Of a stretch of DNA of 64,000 bases, positions 1 to 8,431 are shown in pieces. The stretch covers positions 248,001 through 312,000 of the forward strand of contig NZ_JAUHLN010000001.1 in assembly GCF_030412265.1 (NCBI RefSeq), read 5' to 3'. The position numbers and the translations under genes are program-made. The notes under the pieces were generated by a model that saw nothing but the letters and a program-made list of their open reading frames with translations, was not told the origin of the DNA and searched no databases. Source of the DNA: Fictibacillus terranigra. Its GTDB lineage: Bacteria > Bacillota > Bacilli > Bacillales > Fictibacillaceae. Within the stretch, counting starts at the first letter, position 1. Every line of letters starts with the position of its first letter.

Positions 1-15
1 TCCTTTCAGCAAGAT

Positions 16-45
16 ACCCCAACCGGCATGACGGCCGATTGGGGT
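16..45 (-). terminator. Hairpin after the DUF2922 gene
   Basis: Arms at 16-27 and 34-45 pair over 12 positions with one mismatch around a 6-nt loop. It lies 25 nt past the stop of the minus-strand DUF2922 gene. The following T tract is weak, so this is a likely but imperfect intrinsic terminator. Confidence 0.55.
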
Positions 46-69
46 TTATTCCATCCTTCAACTGTTGCG

Positions 70-288
70 TTATGGAAGCACGATATCACTTGAGGTGCGT
101 TCTGTGATGCGGGCGCCTTTCTTTTTGACAAAATCACCGCCGTTTGAAATGAAGATGTTCTGTGCGATCACCGTATCCATAGCAGCTTTAACAGCGGCGG
201 AATCCACAGGTTCTTTCGGGCTATCCAGAGAGATCGTCACCGTCTTATCCTGTTCATTGATAAACTGCAATTCTAGTGTTTTAGCCAT
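70..288 (-). CDS. DUF2922 domain-containing small protein
   Basis: A 72-residue protein starting MAKTLELQFINEQDKTVTIS, with the short beta-rich pattern and the PVDSAAVKAAMD segment typical of DUF2922. The start at 288 is chosen because a strong SD (GGAAAGGAGGAAAAAG) precedes it; the longer reading frame upstream overlaps the DUF1659 gene. The function of the family is unknown. It follows the DUF1659 gene by 49 nt and both point away from a small sigma-factor gene. From memory these two families often sit together near sigma-like genes in Bacillaceae, so one transcription unit is likely. Confidence 0.8.
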   Translation of the reverse strand: MAKTLELQFINEQDKTVTISLDSPKEPVDSAAVKAAMDTVIAQNIFISNGGDFVKKKGARITERTSSDIVLP

Positions 289-337
289 TTCTTTTTCCTC
301 CTTTCCCATAAGGGTCATACTTGCTTTTTGGAATTTT

Positions 338-553
338 TTACGCGTAAAGGCCATGCGAGTCATTGCGTTCGACAGAGATCAGAGGCAGCTGCTGAAGTGG
401 AGCTAGAGCGTTAGCGACAGCATAAAGCTGATCCCCTGTGGCGGAAGTTTTTACGTTGGAGAAACTTTTGTTTTTGTACAGCTGCTTGTCACCCTCCATC
501 CCGGCGTCAAATACCATGCGAAGCTGTGTGTCCTGGATTGCTGTGGTTGCCAT
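338..553 (-). CDS. DUF1659 domain-containing small protein
   Basis: A 71-residue protein with the DUF1659 features: MATTAIQDTQLRMVFDAGM at the N-terminus, then a KNKSFSNVKTSATGDQLY segment and a hydrophobic AVANALAPLQ stretch. The start at 553 has an excellent SD (GAAAGGAGGTGATAAC, then ATG). No function is established for the family. It is the first gene of a two-gene minus-strand unit with the DUF2922 gene and is divergent from the sigma-factor gene, with a 232-nt intergenic region that presumably holds both promoters. Confidence 0.8.
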   Translation of the reverse strand: MATTAIQDTQLRMVFDAGMEGDKQLYKNKSFSNVKTSATGDQLYAVANALAPLQQLPLISVERNDSHGLYA

Positions 554-785
554 GTTATCACCTCCTTTCACTTATAAGTAGAAAGCTGCGTGAAAAAAGA
601 GGCATCTCAAAAAAATGAACGAAAATAGCTAAACCCCTCATAAAGGCCTTTCGAAAACCCCCGTTACCTTCATTCAAAACGTCATTTTCACCATATTTCC
701 TGTTCCGTTTTGCACTTTTGATCAAATGACAGCCTGAAAACGGAGCATTATCTTTAGATTACCGGCGGAATAAAACGTAAGGCAC

Positions 786-1301
786 GTGTCTTTCTTAAGG
801 ATGAAACAGGTGGAATTCAATTTTGACCGTTTGGCCGTTCAATTCGAACCATTAATCAAATCACAGATTCAGTCGCTGGGTATTACCCGGCATTATGATG
901 AGTATTACCAAGTAGGACTCATTGGGCTTTGGGAGGCTTGCAAGAGGTTTGACAGCAGGAAGGGAGAGTTCGGGCCATTCGCCTATCGAACGGTGAGAGG
1001 AAAAATGCTGGATCAATTAAAAAAGGAAGCTCAATATAAAGCCGTTCATGCAGAATTTTGTCTCGGGCTGACAGAAACGTTCCCCTTTGAAGGCGGTGTT
1101 CTTCCTCTTGAAAATGAAATGTTGGAGCTCTATCTTTCTGGGCTAACGCTGAACCAGCGAAAATGGGTCGTGAAAAAAATTTTCCGCCAAATGAAAGAGA
1201 CAGAGATCGCAGAGGAAGAGGGAGTCAGCATTCACGCGGTAAAATCCTGGAGAAAGCAGGCTCTGGCAAAGCTTAGAAGACACACAGAAAAGACTTCCTA
1301 A
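786..1301 (+). CDS. Small sigma-70 family RNA polymerase sigma factor
   Basis: A 171-residue protein with a region 2 core around residues 40-75 (YYQVGLIGLWEACKRFD, then FAYRTVRGKMLDQL) and a region 4 helix-turn-helix near residues 135-165 (MKETEIAEEEGVSIHAVKSWRKQALAKLRR). Regions 1 and 3 are absent or minimal, so it looks like an alternative, possibly YvrI/SigO-like, factor. The GTG at 786 follows TAAGG; the ATG at 801 abuts its own AAGG, so the start is not certain. The divergent DUF1659/DUF2922 pair is a natural target candidate, by position only. Confidence 0.8.
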   Translation: MSFLRMKQVEFNFDRLAVQFEPLIKSQIQSLGITRHYDEYYQVGLIGLWEACKRFDSRKGEFGPFAYRTVRGKMLDQLKKEAQYKAVHAEFCLGLTETFPFEGGVLPLENEMLELYLSGLTLNQRKWVVKKIFRQMKETEIAEEEGVSIHAVKSWRKQALAKLRRHTEKTS

Positions 1302-1334
1302 CTTCCCTTTTTTCTAAACTTTCAGATAAAATCA

Positions 1335-1363
1335 TGGACAAACTTTTGTTCGAGAGATAAACT
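1335..1363 (+). promoter_or_regulatory. Predicted sigma-A promoter for psuK
   Basis: TGGACA (1335-1340), a 17-nt spacer, then TAAACT (1358-1363), 45 nt before the chosen psuK start. Five of six and four of six matches to the consensus. Confidence 0.45.
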
Positions 1364-1408
1364 AAAGTTGACATTTAGAAGATAATGGATAAAAAGGAAG
1401 GTGTTTCA

Positions 1409-2512
1409 ATGACGAAAGAATCTCAAATCATCAGCATTATTCAGAGAAATCCATTTATCAGCCAGCAGGAGATCGCTGATGAACTCAGCCTGTCCCGCTC
1501 AGCTGTAGCGGGTTATATATCCAGCTTGTTGAAGAGCGGAAGAATTAAGGGCCGGGCTTATATTTTGCCAGAGCTTAGAGGGATAACCTGTATTGGCGGG
1601 GCTCATCTAGACCGAAAAGCTTTATGCAAGGAGTCCATTCAGTACGAAACATCAAATCCCGTTTCCATCACGGAGACGTGCGGAGGCGTCGTCCGCAATA
1701 TCAGTGAGAATCTCGGAAGGCTTGGGTGCAATGTCAGTCTCATAAGCTATGTCGGCCACGACAAGGAAGGTGACTGGGTTCTTAAAAACACAGGGAAACA
1801 TGGGGTGGATATCAGCCAGGTGCAACGGGACAGCGGGCAATCAACCGGGACCTATACGGCACTCCTGGGAAAAAACGGGGATCTGGCCGTTGCGCTTGCA
1901 GACATGAACATTTATGAACAGATGACCGTACCGTTTATCATGGAAAAGTGGTCCCATATCGCGCTTTCCAGCATGGTCGTTCTGGATACGAACCTGCCGG
2001 AAAAAACACTGTTCTATATCACAGAGCGCTGCAAACTGGAAGGGATACCTGTCATGGTTGATCCAGTATCGAACCTTAAGGCCAAAAAGCTGATGAAATC
2101 GCTGGATGGCATTCACAGTATCCTGCCAAATAAGGAAGAAGCCGAAATGATTGCCGGCATGAAAATCGAAAGCATGGATGACTGCAAAAAAGCGAGTAAG
2201 TCCATTCAGGAGCGTGGTGTGAAAAATGTCATCATCACCCTTGGAAGCGAGGGAGTGTATGCTGCTTCAGAAAATGAATCTCTTCATCTTCCGGCCTTCC
2301 CCGTGAATACAGTGGATGTGACGGGGGCAGGAGACGCATTTGCAGCTGGGTATCTGTTCGGCCTTTTTCAGAACGAAGGTTTTGTCAAAGCGTGCCGCTA
2401 CGGTCTGGCACTGGCTTCATTAACCTTGCAGACCGGCATGTCGGTATACCCGCATCTGACAGAAGAAACCATTACACAACTCGTGGAGGAAACCGAATGC
2501 ATCAGTATCTGA
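1409..2512 (+). CDS. psuK: Pseudouridine kinase with N-terminal helix-turn-helix
   Basis: A 367-residue PfkB/ribokinase-family kinase. It should phosphorylate pseudouridine to pseudouridine 5'-phosphate, the substrate of the next gene's product. Residues about 5-55 form a winged helix ([20 protein letters not shown]), a fusion seen in PsuK/YeiC-like kinases, so it may also bind DNA. The kinase domain holds the ATP-site GAGD near residues 306-309 ([16 protein letters not shown]). The start at 1409 follows AAGGAAGGTG; the upstream in-frame ATG at 1385 has no SD. It overlaps psuG by 16 nt, which implies translational coupling. The pairing with psuG decides the substrate. Confidence 0.88.
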   Translation: MTKESQIISIIQRNPFISQQEIADELSLSRSAVAGYISSLLKSGRIKGRAYILPELRGITCIGGAHLDRKALCKESIQYETSNPVSITETCGGVVRNISENLGRLGCNVSLISYVGHDKEGDWVLKNTGKHGVDISQVQRDSGQSTGTYTALLGKNGDLAVALADMNIYEQMTVPFIMEKWSHIALSSMVVLDTNLPEKTLFYITERCKLEGIPVMVDPVSNLKAKKLMKSLDGIHSILPNKEEAEMIAGMKIESMDDCKKASKSIQERGVKNVIITLGSEGVYAASENESLHLPAFPVNTVDVTGAGDAFAAGYLFGLFQNEGFVKACRYGLALASLTLQTGMSVYPHLTEETITQLVEETECISI

Positions 2513-3426
2513 CCTATACAGAAGAAGTGAAAAAAGCATTGGAGATGGGCAAGCCTGTTGTTGCTCTTGAAACGACGATCATCTCACATGGCATGCCATA
2601 TCCGCAAAACATACAGATGGCGAAAGAAGTAGAGCAGATCATCAGAAACAATGGGGCTGTGCCTGCTACGATCGGCATAATGAATGGAAAAATAAAAATT
2701 GGGCTGAACGACGAAGAGCTTGAAGAGTTTGCAACGAACGAGCAAGTGGAAAAAGTAAGCCGAAGAGATTTTCCGTATATCCTGTCCTCCGGAAAGATGG
2801 GGGCAACGACAGTCGCAGCTACGATGATCGCGGCAGATTTAGCAGGCATCCGCATTTTTGCGACGGGTGGAATCGGTGGCGTGCACCGCGGAGCAGAAAC
2901 GACCATGGATATCTCTGCGGATTTGACAGAGCTTGCACATACGAACGTCGGCGTGATCTGTGCCGGGGTAAAATCGATCCTGGACATCGGAAGAACATTG
3001 GAATACCTTGAAACAAAAGGGGTGCCGGTTGTCGGCTTTAAAACGGAGGAATTTCCTTCCTTTTATTCAAGAGAGAGCGGCTTTGGCGTCGATTTCCGCT
3101 TGGATGAGCCTGAGGAAGTCGGAAAAGTGCTGAAGACGAAGTGGGACCTGAAGCTGAACGGCGGAATTGTCATCTCCAATCCAGTGCCGGCTGCCCACGC
3201 AATGTATCATGATCAAATTGAATCTGTTATTTTGGAAGCGCTTCAAAAAGCAGATGAACTGAAAATCACAGGTAAAAATGTAACCCCGTTTCTGTTGGAC
3301 AGCATAAAACAGCTGACCGAAGGAAAAAGCCTCGAGACCAACATCGCACTCGTTAAACATAATGCAGAAGTAGCGGCCAAGATTGCCGTGGCGTATGCAG
3401 GACAGAAAAGCGAGCAGCTGGTTTAA
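2497..3426 (+). CDS. psuG: Pseudouridine-5'-phosphate glycosidase
   Basis: A 309-residue IndA/PsuG-family enzyme that splits pseudouridine 5'-phosphate into uracil and ribose 5-phosphate, recovering the modified base from RNA turnover. Family landmarks are [16 protein letters not shown] near the N-terminus, [19 protein letters not shown], the [20 protein letters not shown] metal/phosphate region and [12 protein letters not shown]. Length matches the usual 300-310. The start at 2497 lies inside psuK with SD GGAGG; longer upstream starts would sit deep in psuK. A hairpin terminator follows at 3450. Confidence 0.92.
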   Translation: MHQYLTYTEEVKKALEMGKPVVALETTIISHGMPYPQNIQMAKEVEQIIRNNGAVPATIGIMNGKIKIGLNDEELEEFATNEQVEKVSRRDFPYILSSGKMGATTVAATMIAADLAGIRIFATGGIGGVHRGAETTMDISADLTELAHTNVGVICAGVKSILDIGRTLEYLETKGVPVVGFKTEEFPSFYSRESGFGVDFRLDEPEEVGKVLKTKWDLKLNGGIVISNPVPAAHAMYHDQIESVILEALQKADELKITGKNVTPFLLDSIKQLTEGKSLETNIALVKHNAEVAAKIAVAYAGQKSEQLV

Positions 3427-3449
3427 TTCTTTGTCTTTGAACGTAAAAA

Positions 3450-3477
3450 AAGAGGAGTGCAGCTGAGCACTCCTCTT
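3450..3477. terminator. Bidirectional terminator, psuG / MFS exporter
   Basis: An 11-bp perfect stem (AAGAGGAGTGC and its complement) around a 6-nt loop, flanked by A and T tracts on both sides, between the convergent stops at 3426 and 3482. Confidence 0.85.
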
Positions 3478-3481
3478 TTTC

Positions 3482-4696
3482 TTATTGATTTGAAGTTCTT
3501 CGTTCGAGCGTACCGCTCCAAGCAGTCAGGAGCACGGCTCCAACGACCATCAGTCCGCCAACCCATGGCGTATGAATCAAGCCGATGGAATCCACAACAA
3601 GCCCGCCGACATAGGCACCGATGGCGATACCTACGTTAAACGCTGCAATGTTGATGGCAGAAGCTACATCGACAGCGGATGGAACATATTTTTCAGCGAG
3701 CTGAACGACATAGACCTGCAAGCCAGGAACATTCATAAAGGCAAACAGACCCATAATGACGATCGTTACTGTTCCCATTACTTTTAGAGGAGCAGTAAAG
3801 TAAAGGACGAACAAAACGATGGCTTGAATAATAAACATCCATAACAAGGCACGGATGGGGTTCTTGTTGGCTGCTCTTCCGCCAATCGCATTTCCCATCG
3901 CGATCGCCAAACCATAGACGAGCAGAATGATGCCTACGGTTTTAGGATGGTAGCCTGTAATTTTTTCTAAAATAGGCGCCAAAAACGTAAAGGCTACGAA
4001 TGTTCCGCCATAACCAAGCGCTGTAATGGCAAACGCGAGCAGAAGCCTTCCGTTGGTGATCAGTTTAAACTGGTCGCTGAATGAAGCTTTTGATGCGCTT
4101 TTTAAATAATTAGGAATCAAAAACAGACTAGCGATAAAGGCGATGACCCCAAGCAAGGCAACGGCAGCGAAAGTTGCTCTCCAGCCGAATGTCTGGCCGA
4201 TAAACGTCCCGAGCGGAACACCGGTTACGGTCGCTACGGTCAGACCGGTAAACATGATCGCGATCGCACTCGCGCGTTTATCCTGAGGGACAAGATCGGC
4301 GGCGATGGTGGATCCGATGGAAAAGAACACGCCGTGTGAAAAAGCGGTAATGACACGGGCGACCAGCAATAATGCAAAGCTGAGGCTTAACGATGCCGCC
4401 GTGTTTCCAACGATAAATACGAGCATAAGAAGAAGCAAGAGTGTCTTCCTATTTAAACGGCTTGTAGCTGCCGTAAGAATCGGAGCACCGAATGCAACAC
4501 CGAGTGCGTAACCGGAAATAAGCATACCGGCTAGTGTAATGGATACATTTAAGTCATCAGCCAAAGATGAAAGCAGTCCAACTGGGACAAACTCTGTTGT
4601 TCCAATTCCGAACGCGCTGATCGCGAGTGCGAGAAGCGCGAATGTTCCTTTTTTCTCTGATGGCTGTGTTTTATGTGAAACAGTATTTGAAACCAT
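3482..4696 (-). CDS. MFS exporter, DHA1 (AraJ/YtbD-like) family
   Basis: A 404-residue, about 12-helix major facilitator with the family pattern GTTEFVPVGLL in helix 1 and the motif A-like segment between helices 2 and 3 (SRLNRKTLL). Proteins of this branch export drugs, sugars or nucleobases; the substrate here is unknown. The start at 4696 is set by AAGGGGGATTTATT before ATG; upstream sequence in the same frame is intergenic. It is divergent from an HxlR regulator, the same arrangement as ytbD/ytcD in Bacillus subtilis, so repression by that HxlR protein is likely. Confidence 0.85.
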   Translation of the reverse strand: MVSNTVSHKTQPSEKKGTFALLALAISAFGIGTTEFVPVGLLSSLADDLNVSITLAGMLISGYALGVAFGAPILTAATSRLNRKTLLLLLMLVFIVGNTAASLSLSFALLLVARVITAFSHGVFFSIGSTIAADLVPQDKRASAIAIMFTGLTVATVTGVPLGTFIGQTFGWRATFAAVALLGVIAFIASLFLIPNYLKSASKASFSDQFKLITNGRLLLAFAITALGYGGTFVAFTFLAPILEKITGYHPKTVGIILLVYGLAIAMGNAIGGRAANKNPIRALLWMFIIQAIVLFVLYFTAPLKVMGTVTIVIMGLFAFMNVPGLQVYVVQLAEKYVPSAVDVASAINIAAFNVGIAIGAYVGGLVVDSIGLIHTPWVGGLMVVGAVLLTAWSGTLERRTSNQ

Positions 4697-4820
4697 AATA
4701 AATCCCCCTTCAACCTGATAGAAATGAGTGCTGTCAGCAAATCCGGCGCACAGGCGCGCCAAAGATGCTGTGCGGCTGACTAGGGTTATTATGGAGCCTA
4801 GCGGAAGCATTGAGAAGTAC

Positions 4821-4834
4821 GCACTTTCAAGTAC
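4821..4834. promoter_or_regulatory. Candidate HxlR-type operator, site 1
   Basis: The centre ACTTTCAAGT (4823-4832) is a palindrome with a 2-nt middle. It shares the pattern ACTTnnARGT with site 2, 57 nt away, both in the divergent MFS/HxlR intergenic region. Confidence 0.35.
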
Positions 4835-4873
4835 CGCAGCCACCTCTTGGTGCGGTAGGAACCCGAGGGTGCC

Positions 4874-4895
4874 ATAGGTACTTAAAGGTGCCTAT
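4874..4895. promoter_or_regulatory. Candidate HxlR-type operator, site 2
   Basis: ATAGGTAC (4874-4881) and GTGCCTAT (4888-4895) form an inverted repeat with one mismatch. Its middle, ACTTAAAGGT, repeats the pattern of site 1. This region of about 330 nt holds no gene. Confidence 0.4.
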
Positions 4896-5024
4896 ACACG
4901 AAGTATTGAAACAGAAGTGAACCTGTGGTATGATACGGGAAGTCTTATACGGTTGATTACTACTTATAGGGTTTGTTTTGAACCATAGTATAAAAAAGTA
5001 ACTATTAAAGGAGGAAAGACGAGA

Positions 5025-5369
5025 ATGAAGAAATATAACATTCCGGTTGAGGCGGCGTTGGAAGTCATCGGCGGCAAATGGAAGGTCGTTATTCTTTGCC
5101 ACCTTACAAAAGGCACAAAAAGGACGAGTGAACTGAAACGTTCCATGCCTGGAATCACACAAAAGATGCTGACGCAGCAGCTTCGCGAGCTTGAAGCCGA
5201 CGGCGTCATCGAACGAAAGATCTACCAGCAGATCCCTCCAAAAGTGGAATACTTCCTTACTGATTACGGCTGGTCCCTGAAGGAGATTCTCGATTCCCTT
5301 TGTGAATGGGGCGAGAAACACATCGAACGTAATTACGAGGACAAATCTCTAGTATTAGTTGAAGGATAG
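5025..5369 (+). CDS. HxlR-family transcriptional regulator
   Basis: A 114-residue winged-helix protein with the HxlR signature: an early VIGGKWKVVILCHL, then TSELKRSMPGITQKMLTQQLRELEADGVIER as the recognition part, and a wing (YQQIPPKVEYFLTDYG). There is no cysteine in the usual redox position near the N-terminus, so it is not obviously an HypR-type thiol sensor. SD TAAAGGAGG precedes the ATG. Divergent from the MFS exporter, and probably both its repressor and its own. A short repeat copy starts 11 nt past its stop. Confidence 0.9.
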   Translation: MKKYNIPVEAALEVIGGKWKVVILCHLTKGTKRTSELKRSMPGITQKMLTQQLRELEADGVIERKIYQQIPPKVEYFLTDYGWSLKEILDSLCEWGEKHIERNYEDKSLVLVEG

Positions 5370-5380
5370 TTAACAATAAT

Positions 5381-5414
5381 GGTGCCAGGCACCCGAATTA
5401 CGGTGCCTGGCACC
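5381..5414. repeat. GGTGCC palindromic repeat, short form (copy 1)
   Basis: Two 13-nt arms (GGTGCCAGGCACC, GGTGCCTGGCACC) with only 8 nt between them instead of the usual 24. The arms are mutual complements. It sits between the HxlR gene and the PrpR_N-type regulator. Confidence 0.85.
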
Positions 5415-5438
5415 AAAATACTGCGGGTGTAATCGGAT

Positions 5439-7136
5439 ATGAAAATAAAAGCCTTGTTTGTGGCTCCGTATGCCACGATGAAGAATTTAATTGAGGAATG
5501 CAAGCAAGAGCAGGACGTGTTAGATGTACATATTCAAATCGGCAATCTTCAGGAAGGGGCCGCGGTCGCGAAAGAGGCTGAAAGGCAAGGGTTCGATGTG
5601 ATCATCAGCCGGGGAGGCACTGCAAAAATAATTGAAGAAGAAGTTAATATCCCGGTTGTTGATGTTCATGTTTCCGGCTACGACATGCTGAGAGTTCTCA
5701 CGCTCGCCAATGATTTTAACGGCAAAAAAGCGATTGTCGGCTTCTCTAATATTACGATGGGAGCCCAGGCGATTACCGATTTATTGGATATTTCAATGGA
5801 AGTATTTACGATTGAGGAAGAACAGGAAACCGTTCCACTCGTTCAGCAGCTCAAAAAAGAGGGATATGAGCTCATCATGGGGGATGTGGTGACGGTTAAT
5901 GCGGCTTCAAATAACGGTTTGAACGGCATACTGATTCAGTCAGGAAAAGAAGCCATATTGGATTCATTCCAACGTGCGGTTTCTGTATATAAACTAGTGG
6001 AAAAGAAATCACTTGAATCCACTCTTCAGCGGGAAATTTTGAAACTTGCGCAGCCCGACATGCTCGTCTTTACGGAAAACGGTTCAGTCGTTTACGAAAA
6101 CTGGGCTGTTTTTTCAAAAAGGCCGTTGTCAGATCAACAGCTGGAAGATCTGCGTCTGCAGCAATACACTCAAAACAAAACGTATCATCGGGTCATGCAA
6201 AACGGCGAAGAGCAGATTAAAATAACGATAAATATGAGAAACATCATGGAGATAAACTACTTGGTGTGCTTTTTGGAGAGTGTTACCTTAAACGAGCGAT
6301 CGAGCCTTGAAATCGAAGCCATTACACAGCGGCCTTTCCTTATTAATCAAAGTCAAGCGATGGCAGAGTGTATATCTTTACTGCTTTCAGCCCCTTCAGG
6401 AAGTCCAATCCTTTTGATAGGGGAAGAAGGGACGGGGAAGAGATTGCTGGCCAAGTACTTTCATTATGAAAATGGAGAAAATCGTTCGCTGTTGGCTTCC
6501 ATATCAGCCGCTGATCTGATTGAACTCCGGATCGAAGATATCAATGAAAGCATCTCCACCGTTTATGTCCATTCGCTTCACTTGCTGGAAGGACAGCATG
6601 GAGATATCTTTATACAGGCACTTTTTCAGCTGAAGGAACAGGGGCTGACGGTGATCGCTTCATGCTCTCCATCTGAACAAGAAACCTTGAGAAGACTCAG
6701 TTATCATGAAAACGTAACGAGGATCAGAATGCCCGCACTCCGAGACCGCAAGGAAGATCTTCAGGAGCTCACCACTTATTTTATGGCGCTTTATCATCAA
6801 CAGCTTGGAACATCCGCTGTTCGTATTAAAGAGGATGCCATTGAGGAATTGCAGCACTATCCTTGGCCGGGAAACGTGGCGGAACTAAAAGCCCTGATAA
6901 AAGATGCCGTACTGTTGGAGAAGGGATATATTCTTGAGAAAAAAAGAATTCAACAGCTCTTGAATTCAACGAATCAGATCAAACAAGGTATGAATCAAGT
7001 ATTGAAAGGGACATTAAACGAGATTGAGGAAAAAATAATACGTGTCGTGCTCGAGGAAGAAGATTTTAATCAGACAAGAGCGGCAAAAAGGCTAGGAATT
7101 ACCCGTGCCACCCTATGGAGGAAGCTGAAAAGTTAA
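5439..7136 (+). CDS. PrpR_N-domain regulator with degenerate AAA+ domain
   Basis: A 565-residue protein. Residues 1-180 match the PrpR N-terminal sensory domain (two Rossmann-like lobes; DVIISRGGTAKIIEE is characteristic). A PAS-like linker follows, then a sigma-54-activator-like AAA+ core near 305-480 (GEEGTGKR Walker A, LRDRKEDLQEL, YPWPGNVAELKAL) and a Fis-type helix-turn-helix at the end (NQTRAAKRLGITRATLWRKL). No GAFTGA loop is present, and Walker B reads VYVHSLHLL without acidic residues, so contact with sigma-54 and ATP hydrolysis are unlikely. PrpR_N regulators are found with DUF1537/PdxA loci, so control of 8457-11751 is the best guess. The SD is weak. Confidence 0.8.
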   Translation: MKIKALFVAPYATMKNLIEECKQEQDVLDVHIQIGNLQEGAAVAKEAERQGFDVIISRGGTAKIIEEEVNIPVVDVHVSGYDMLRVLTLANDFNGKKAIVGFSNITMGAQAITDLLDISMEVFTIEEEQETVPLVQQLKKEGYELIMGDVVTVNAASNNGLNGILIQSGKEAILDSFQRAVSVYKLVEKKSLESTLQREILKLAQPDMLVFTENGSVVYENWAVFSKRPLSDQQLEDLRLQQYTQNKTYHRVMQNGEEQIKITINMRNIMEINYLVCFLESVTLNERSSLEIEAITQRPFLINQSQAMAECISLLLSAPSGSPILLIGEEGTGKRLLAKYFHYENGENRSLLASISAADLIELRIEDINESISTVYVHSLHLLEGQHGDIFIQALFQLKEQGLTVIASCSPSEQETLRRLSYHENVTRIRMPALRDRKEDLQELTTYFMALYHQQLGTSAVRIKEDAIEELQHYPWPGNVAELKALIKDAVLLEKGYILEKKRIQQLLNSTNQIKQGMNQVLKGTLNEIEEKIIRVVLEEEDFNQTRAAKRLGITRATLWRKLKS

Positions 7137-7153
7137 GTTCAGCTTCTTTTTTT
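7121..7153 (+). terminator. Terminator of the PrpR_N regulator
   Basis: A 9-bp perfect stem, GAAGCTGAA and its complement, with the stop codon TAA in the loop and a run of seven T after the stem. Confidence 0.85.
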
Positions 7154-7201
7154 GTTTAAGGCTTTGTTAAGTAGTATTGTTGTTTTTCAGGTATAAAATA
7201 T

Positions 7202-7236
7202 GGGAACGTCCGATTTGGACGTTCCCGTTCTTTTTC
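7202..7236 (+). terminator. Second hairpin with T-rich tail
   Basis: Perfect 10-bp stem GGGAACGTCC / GGACGTTCCC with a 5-nt loop, followed by GTTCTTTTTCC. It lies 49 nt past the first terminator with no gene between. It may be a back-up terminator or the end of a small transcript. Confidence 0.6.
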
Positions 7237-7284
7237 CATTAAAGACCCCTATAATGGAATAACTGTAAAGCTGATGAAGCTTTT

Positions 7285-7779
7285 TTAAAAGCTCCGTCTT
7301 CCCGCCCAAGCTCCTTGCATTTTACTAAGGAGTACAATTTGCCCAATATGATATGCGTCGTGCATTGCTAAACTCTTCAGTTCAAGCACTAATGAATGAT
7401 CTTCTCCCGGGATCTGTCTATACAAATCTTCATGTTCTGATTTTGCCAGTATTTTTCCAAGTTCACGATGAACATAAAAGTATTCTTGTTTTGTTTCCTT
7501 CCAATTTTCTAACGTCTCAGTTGGTAATCGAAATGTAGATTCATTATTTTCTGCCTGTGGTTCATTCGCTGTTTCACCAAGAAATCGCATCAGAAATCTC
7601 TTTTCATAGAAAAGTAAATGACAAACTAATTCCCAAATGGAATTCATTGCCCCATCAGCCGGTTTCCAAATTGCCTGTTCAAAAGTGATATCCTCTAGCA
7701 CTTTTTCAAGTGGTGGAAACCAGTCTTCTTCATCTAAGCAGCTTGCCCATTGCTGTAGCAAAAGTGTCTTTACATCCAT
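7285..7779 (-). CDS. DinB/YfiT-family putative metal-dependent enzyme
   Basis: A 164-residue four-helix protein of the DinB superfamily. Probable metal ligands are visible: His in SIWELVCHLLFYEKRF (about residue 53) and two His in LAMHDAYHIGQIVLL near the C-terminus. Relatives include bacillithiol S-transferases and damage-induced proteins; no specific substrate can be assigned. SD TTGGAGGG lies before ATG at 7779. It stands alone between the PrpR_N regulator and the permease operon, on the opposite strand to both. Confidence 0.85.
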   Translation of the reverse strand: MDVKTLLLQQWASCLDEEDWFPPLEKVLEDITFEQAIWKPADGAMNSIWELVCHLLFYEKRFLMRFLGETANEPQAENNESTFRLPTETLENWKETKQEYFYVHRELGKILAKSEHEDLYRQIPGEDHSLVLELKSLAMHDAYHIGQIVLLSKMQGAWAGRRSF

Positions 7780-8312
7780 TTACTATTCCCTCCAATTTAA
7801 TCCCTTTTATAGATAATCCTTTTGGTCAAAATTCATTTGCGGCGTGTTGTAGATAGCTCACTAATTAAGGTGTCATGCCAATTCCTTGTTCAATTAAACT
7901 GGCCCTTTAACGGAACAACGAACGTTCTTTTATTCGGAAAATTCTGATAACCCTAGTTTATCATAAGTTGTGTTAACTGACTGTCTAAAACCATTTTGGT
8001 TATCGTAAAGTTATCTTTTATATGTTTGATTGTCTAAGAATTGGAACCAGGTCAAATAATGGTCTAGATATTTAGCCGCTACACCATTTATAGGTTTTTT
8101 TGTGTTTCTGTACTGATAACATCAGTGAATACAGACTCTGTTTCTCCCGAACTCCCTAATGAGTTTGTGAAGAACTCCTTCCATCGCTGCTGGTCTCTTT
8201 GGCTAAGTTTCTGATTTGGTTAATTATGTCCGCTAACGCCATTAAAACTCACTCGCTCTCGGTAAAATGTTCGGGCAAATCAAATAACAACATTATTCTT
8301 TAACAAATCATT
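7780..8312. other. Long AT-rich intergenic region
   Basis: About 530 nt with no reading frame that has an SD or a recognisable product on either strand. I see no gene, RNA or repeat copy here. Its last part runs into the permease promoter region, where the ordered sites begin at 8313. Confidence 0.6.
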
Positions 8313-8327
8313 GTTTAAAAATTAAAC
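8313..8327. promoter_or_regulatory. Palindromic operator candidate, upstream copy
   Basis: GTTTAAAAATTAAAC is a perfect inverted repeat (6-bp arms, 3-nt centre). The 16 nt starting with the T before it recur exactly 104 nt downstream. It lies about 28 nt upstream of the predicted -35 box. Confidence 0.55.
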
Positions 8328-8354
8328 GTTCTCGCACGAATGAAAACATTTCCA

Positions 8355-8384
8355 TTGCAAATTTAAAACAATAAGGTGTACTAT
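8355..8384 (+). promoter_or_regulatory. Predicted sigma-A promoter of the permease operon
   Basis: TTGCAA (8355-8360), an 18-nt spacer ending in TG, and TACTAT (8379-8384). Transcription would start near 8391. No -24/-12 element is seen before the permease, which agrees with the regulator's lack of a GAFTGA loop. Confidence 0.6.
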
Positions 8385-8390
8385 CATAAT

Positions 8391-8404
8391 TGAAAACGTT
8401 TTCT
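8391..8404 (+). promoter_or_regulatory. cre site (CcpA)
   Basis: TGAAAACGTTTTCT matches the catabolite-responsive element consensus at all but the last position and sits at the predicted transcription start, where CcpA would block initiation. A weaker cre-like TGAAAACATTTCCA lies at 8341-8354. Confidence 0.65.
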
Positions 8405-8416
8405 GTAAGGGTTTAT

Positions 8417-8431
8417 GTTTAAAAATTAAAC
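8417..8431. promoter_or_regulatory. Palindromic operator candidate, downstream copy
   Basis: Second copy of GTTTAAAAATTAAAC, about +27 to +41 from the predicted start. With the upstream copy it brackets the promoter, an arrangement typical of repression by looping or of an activator/repressor pair. Confidence 0.55.
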
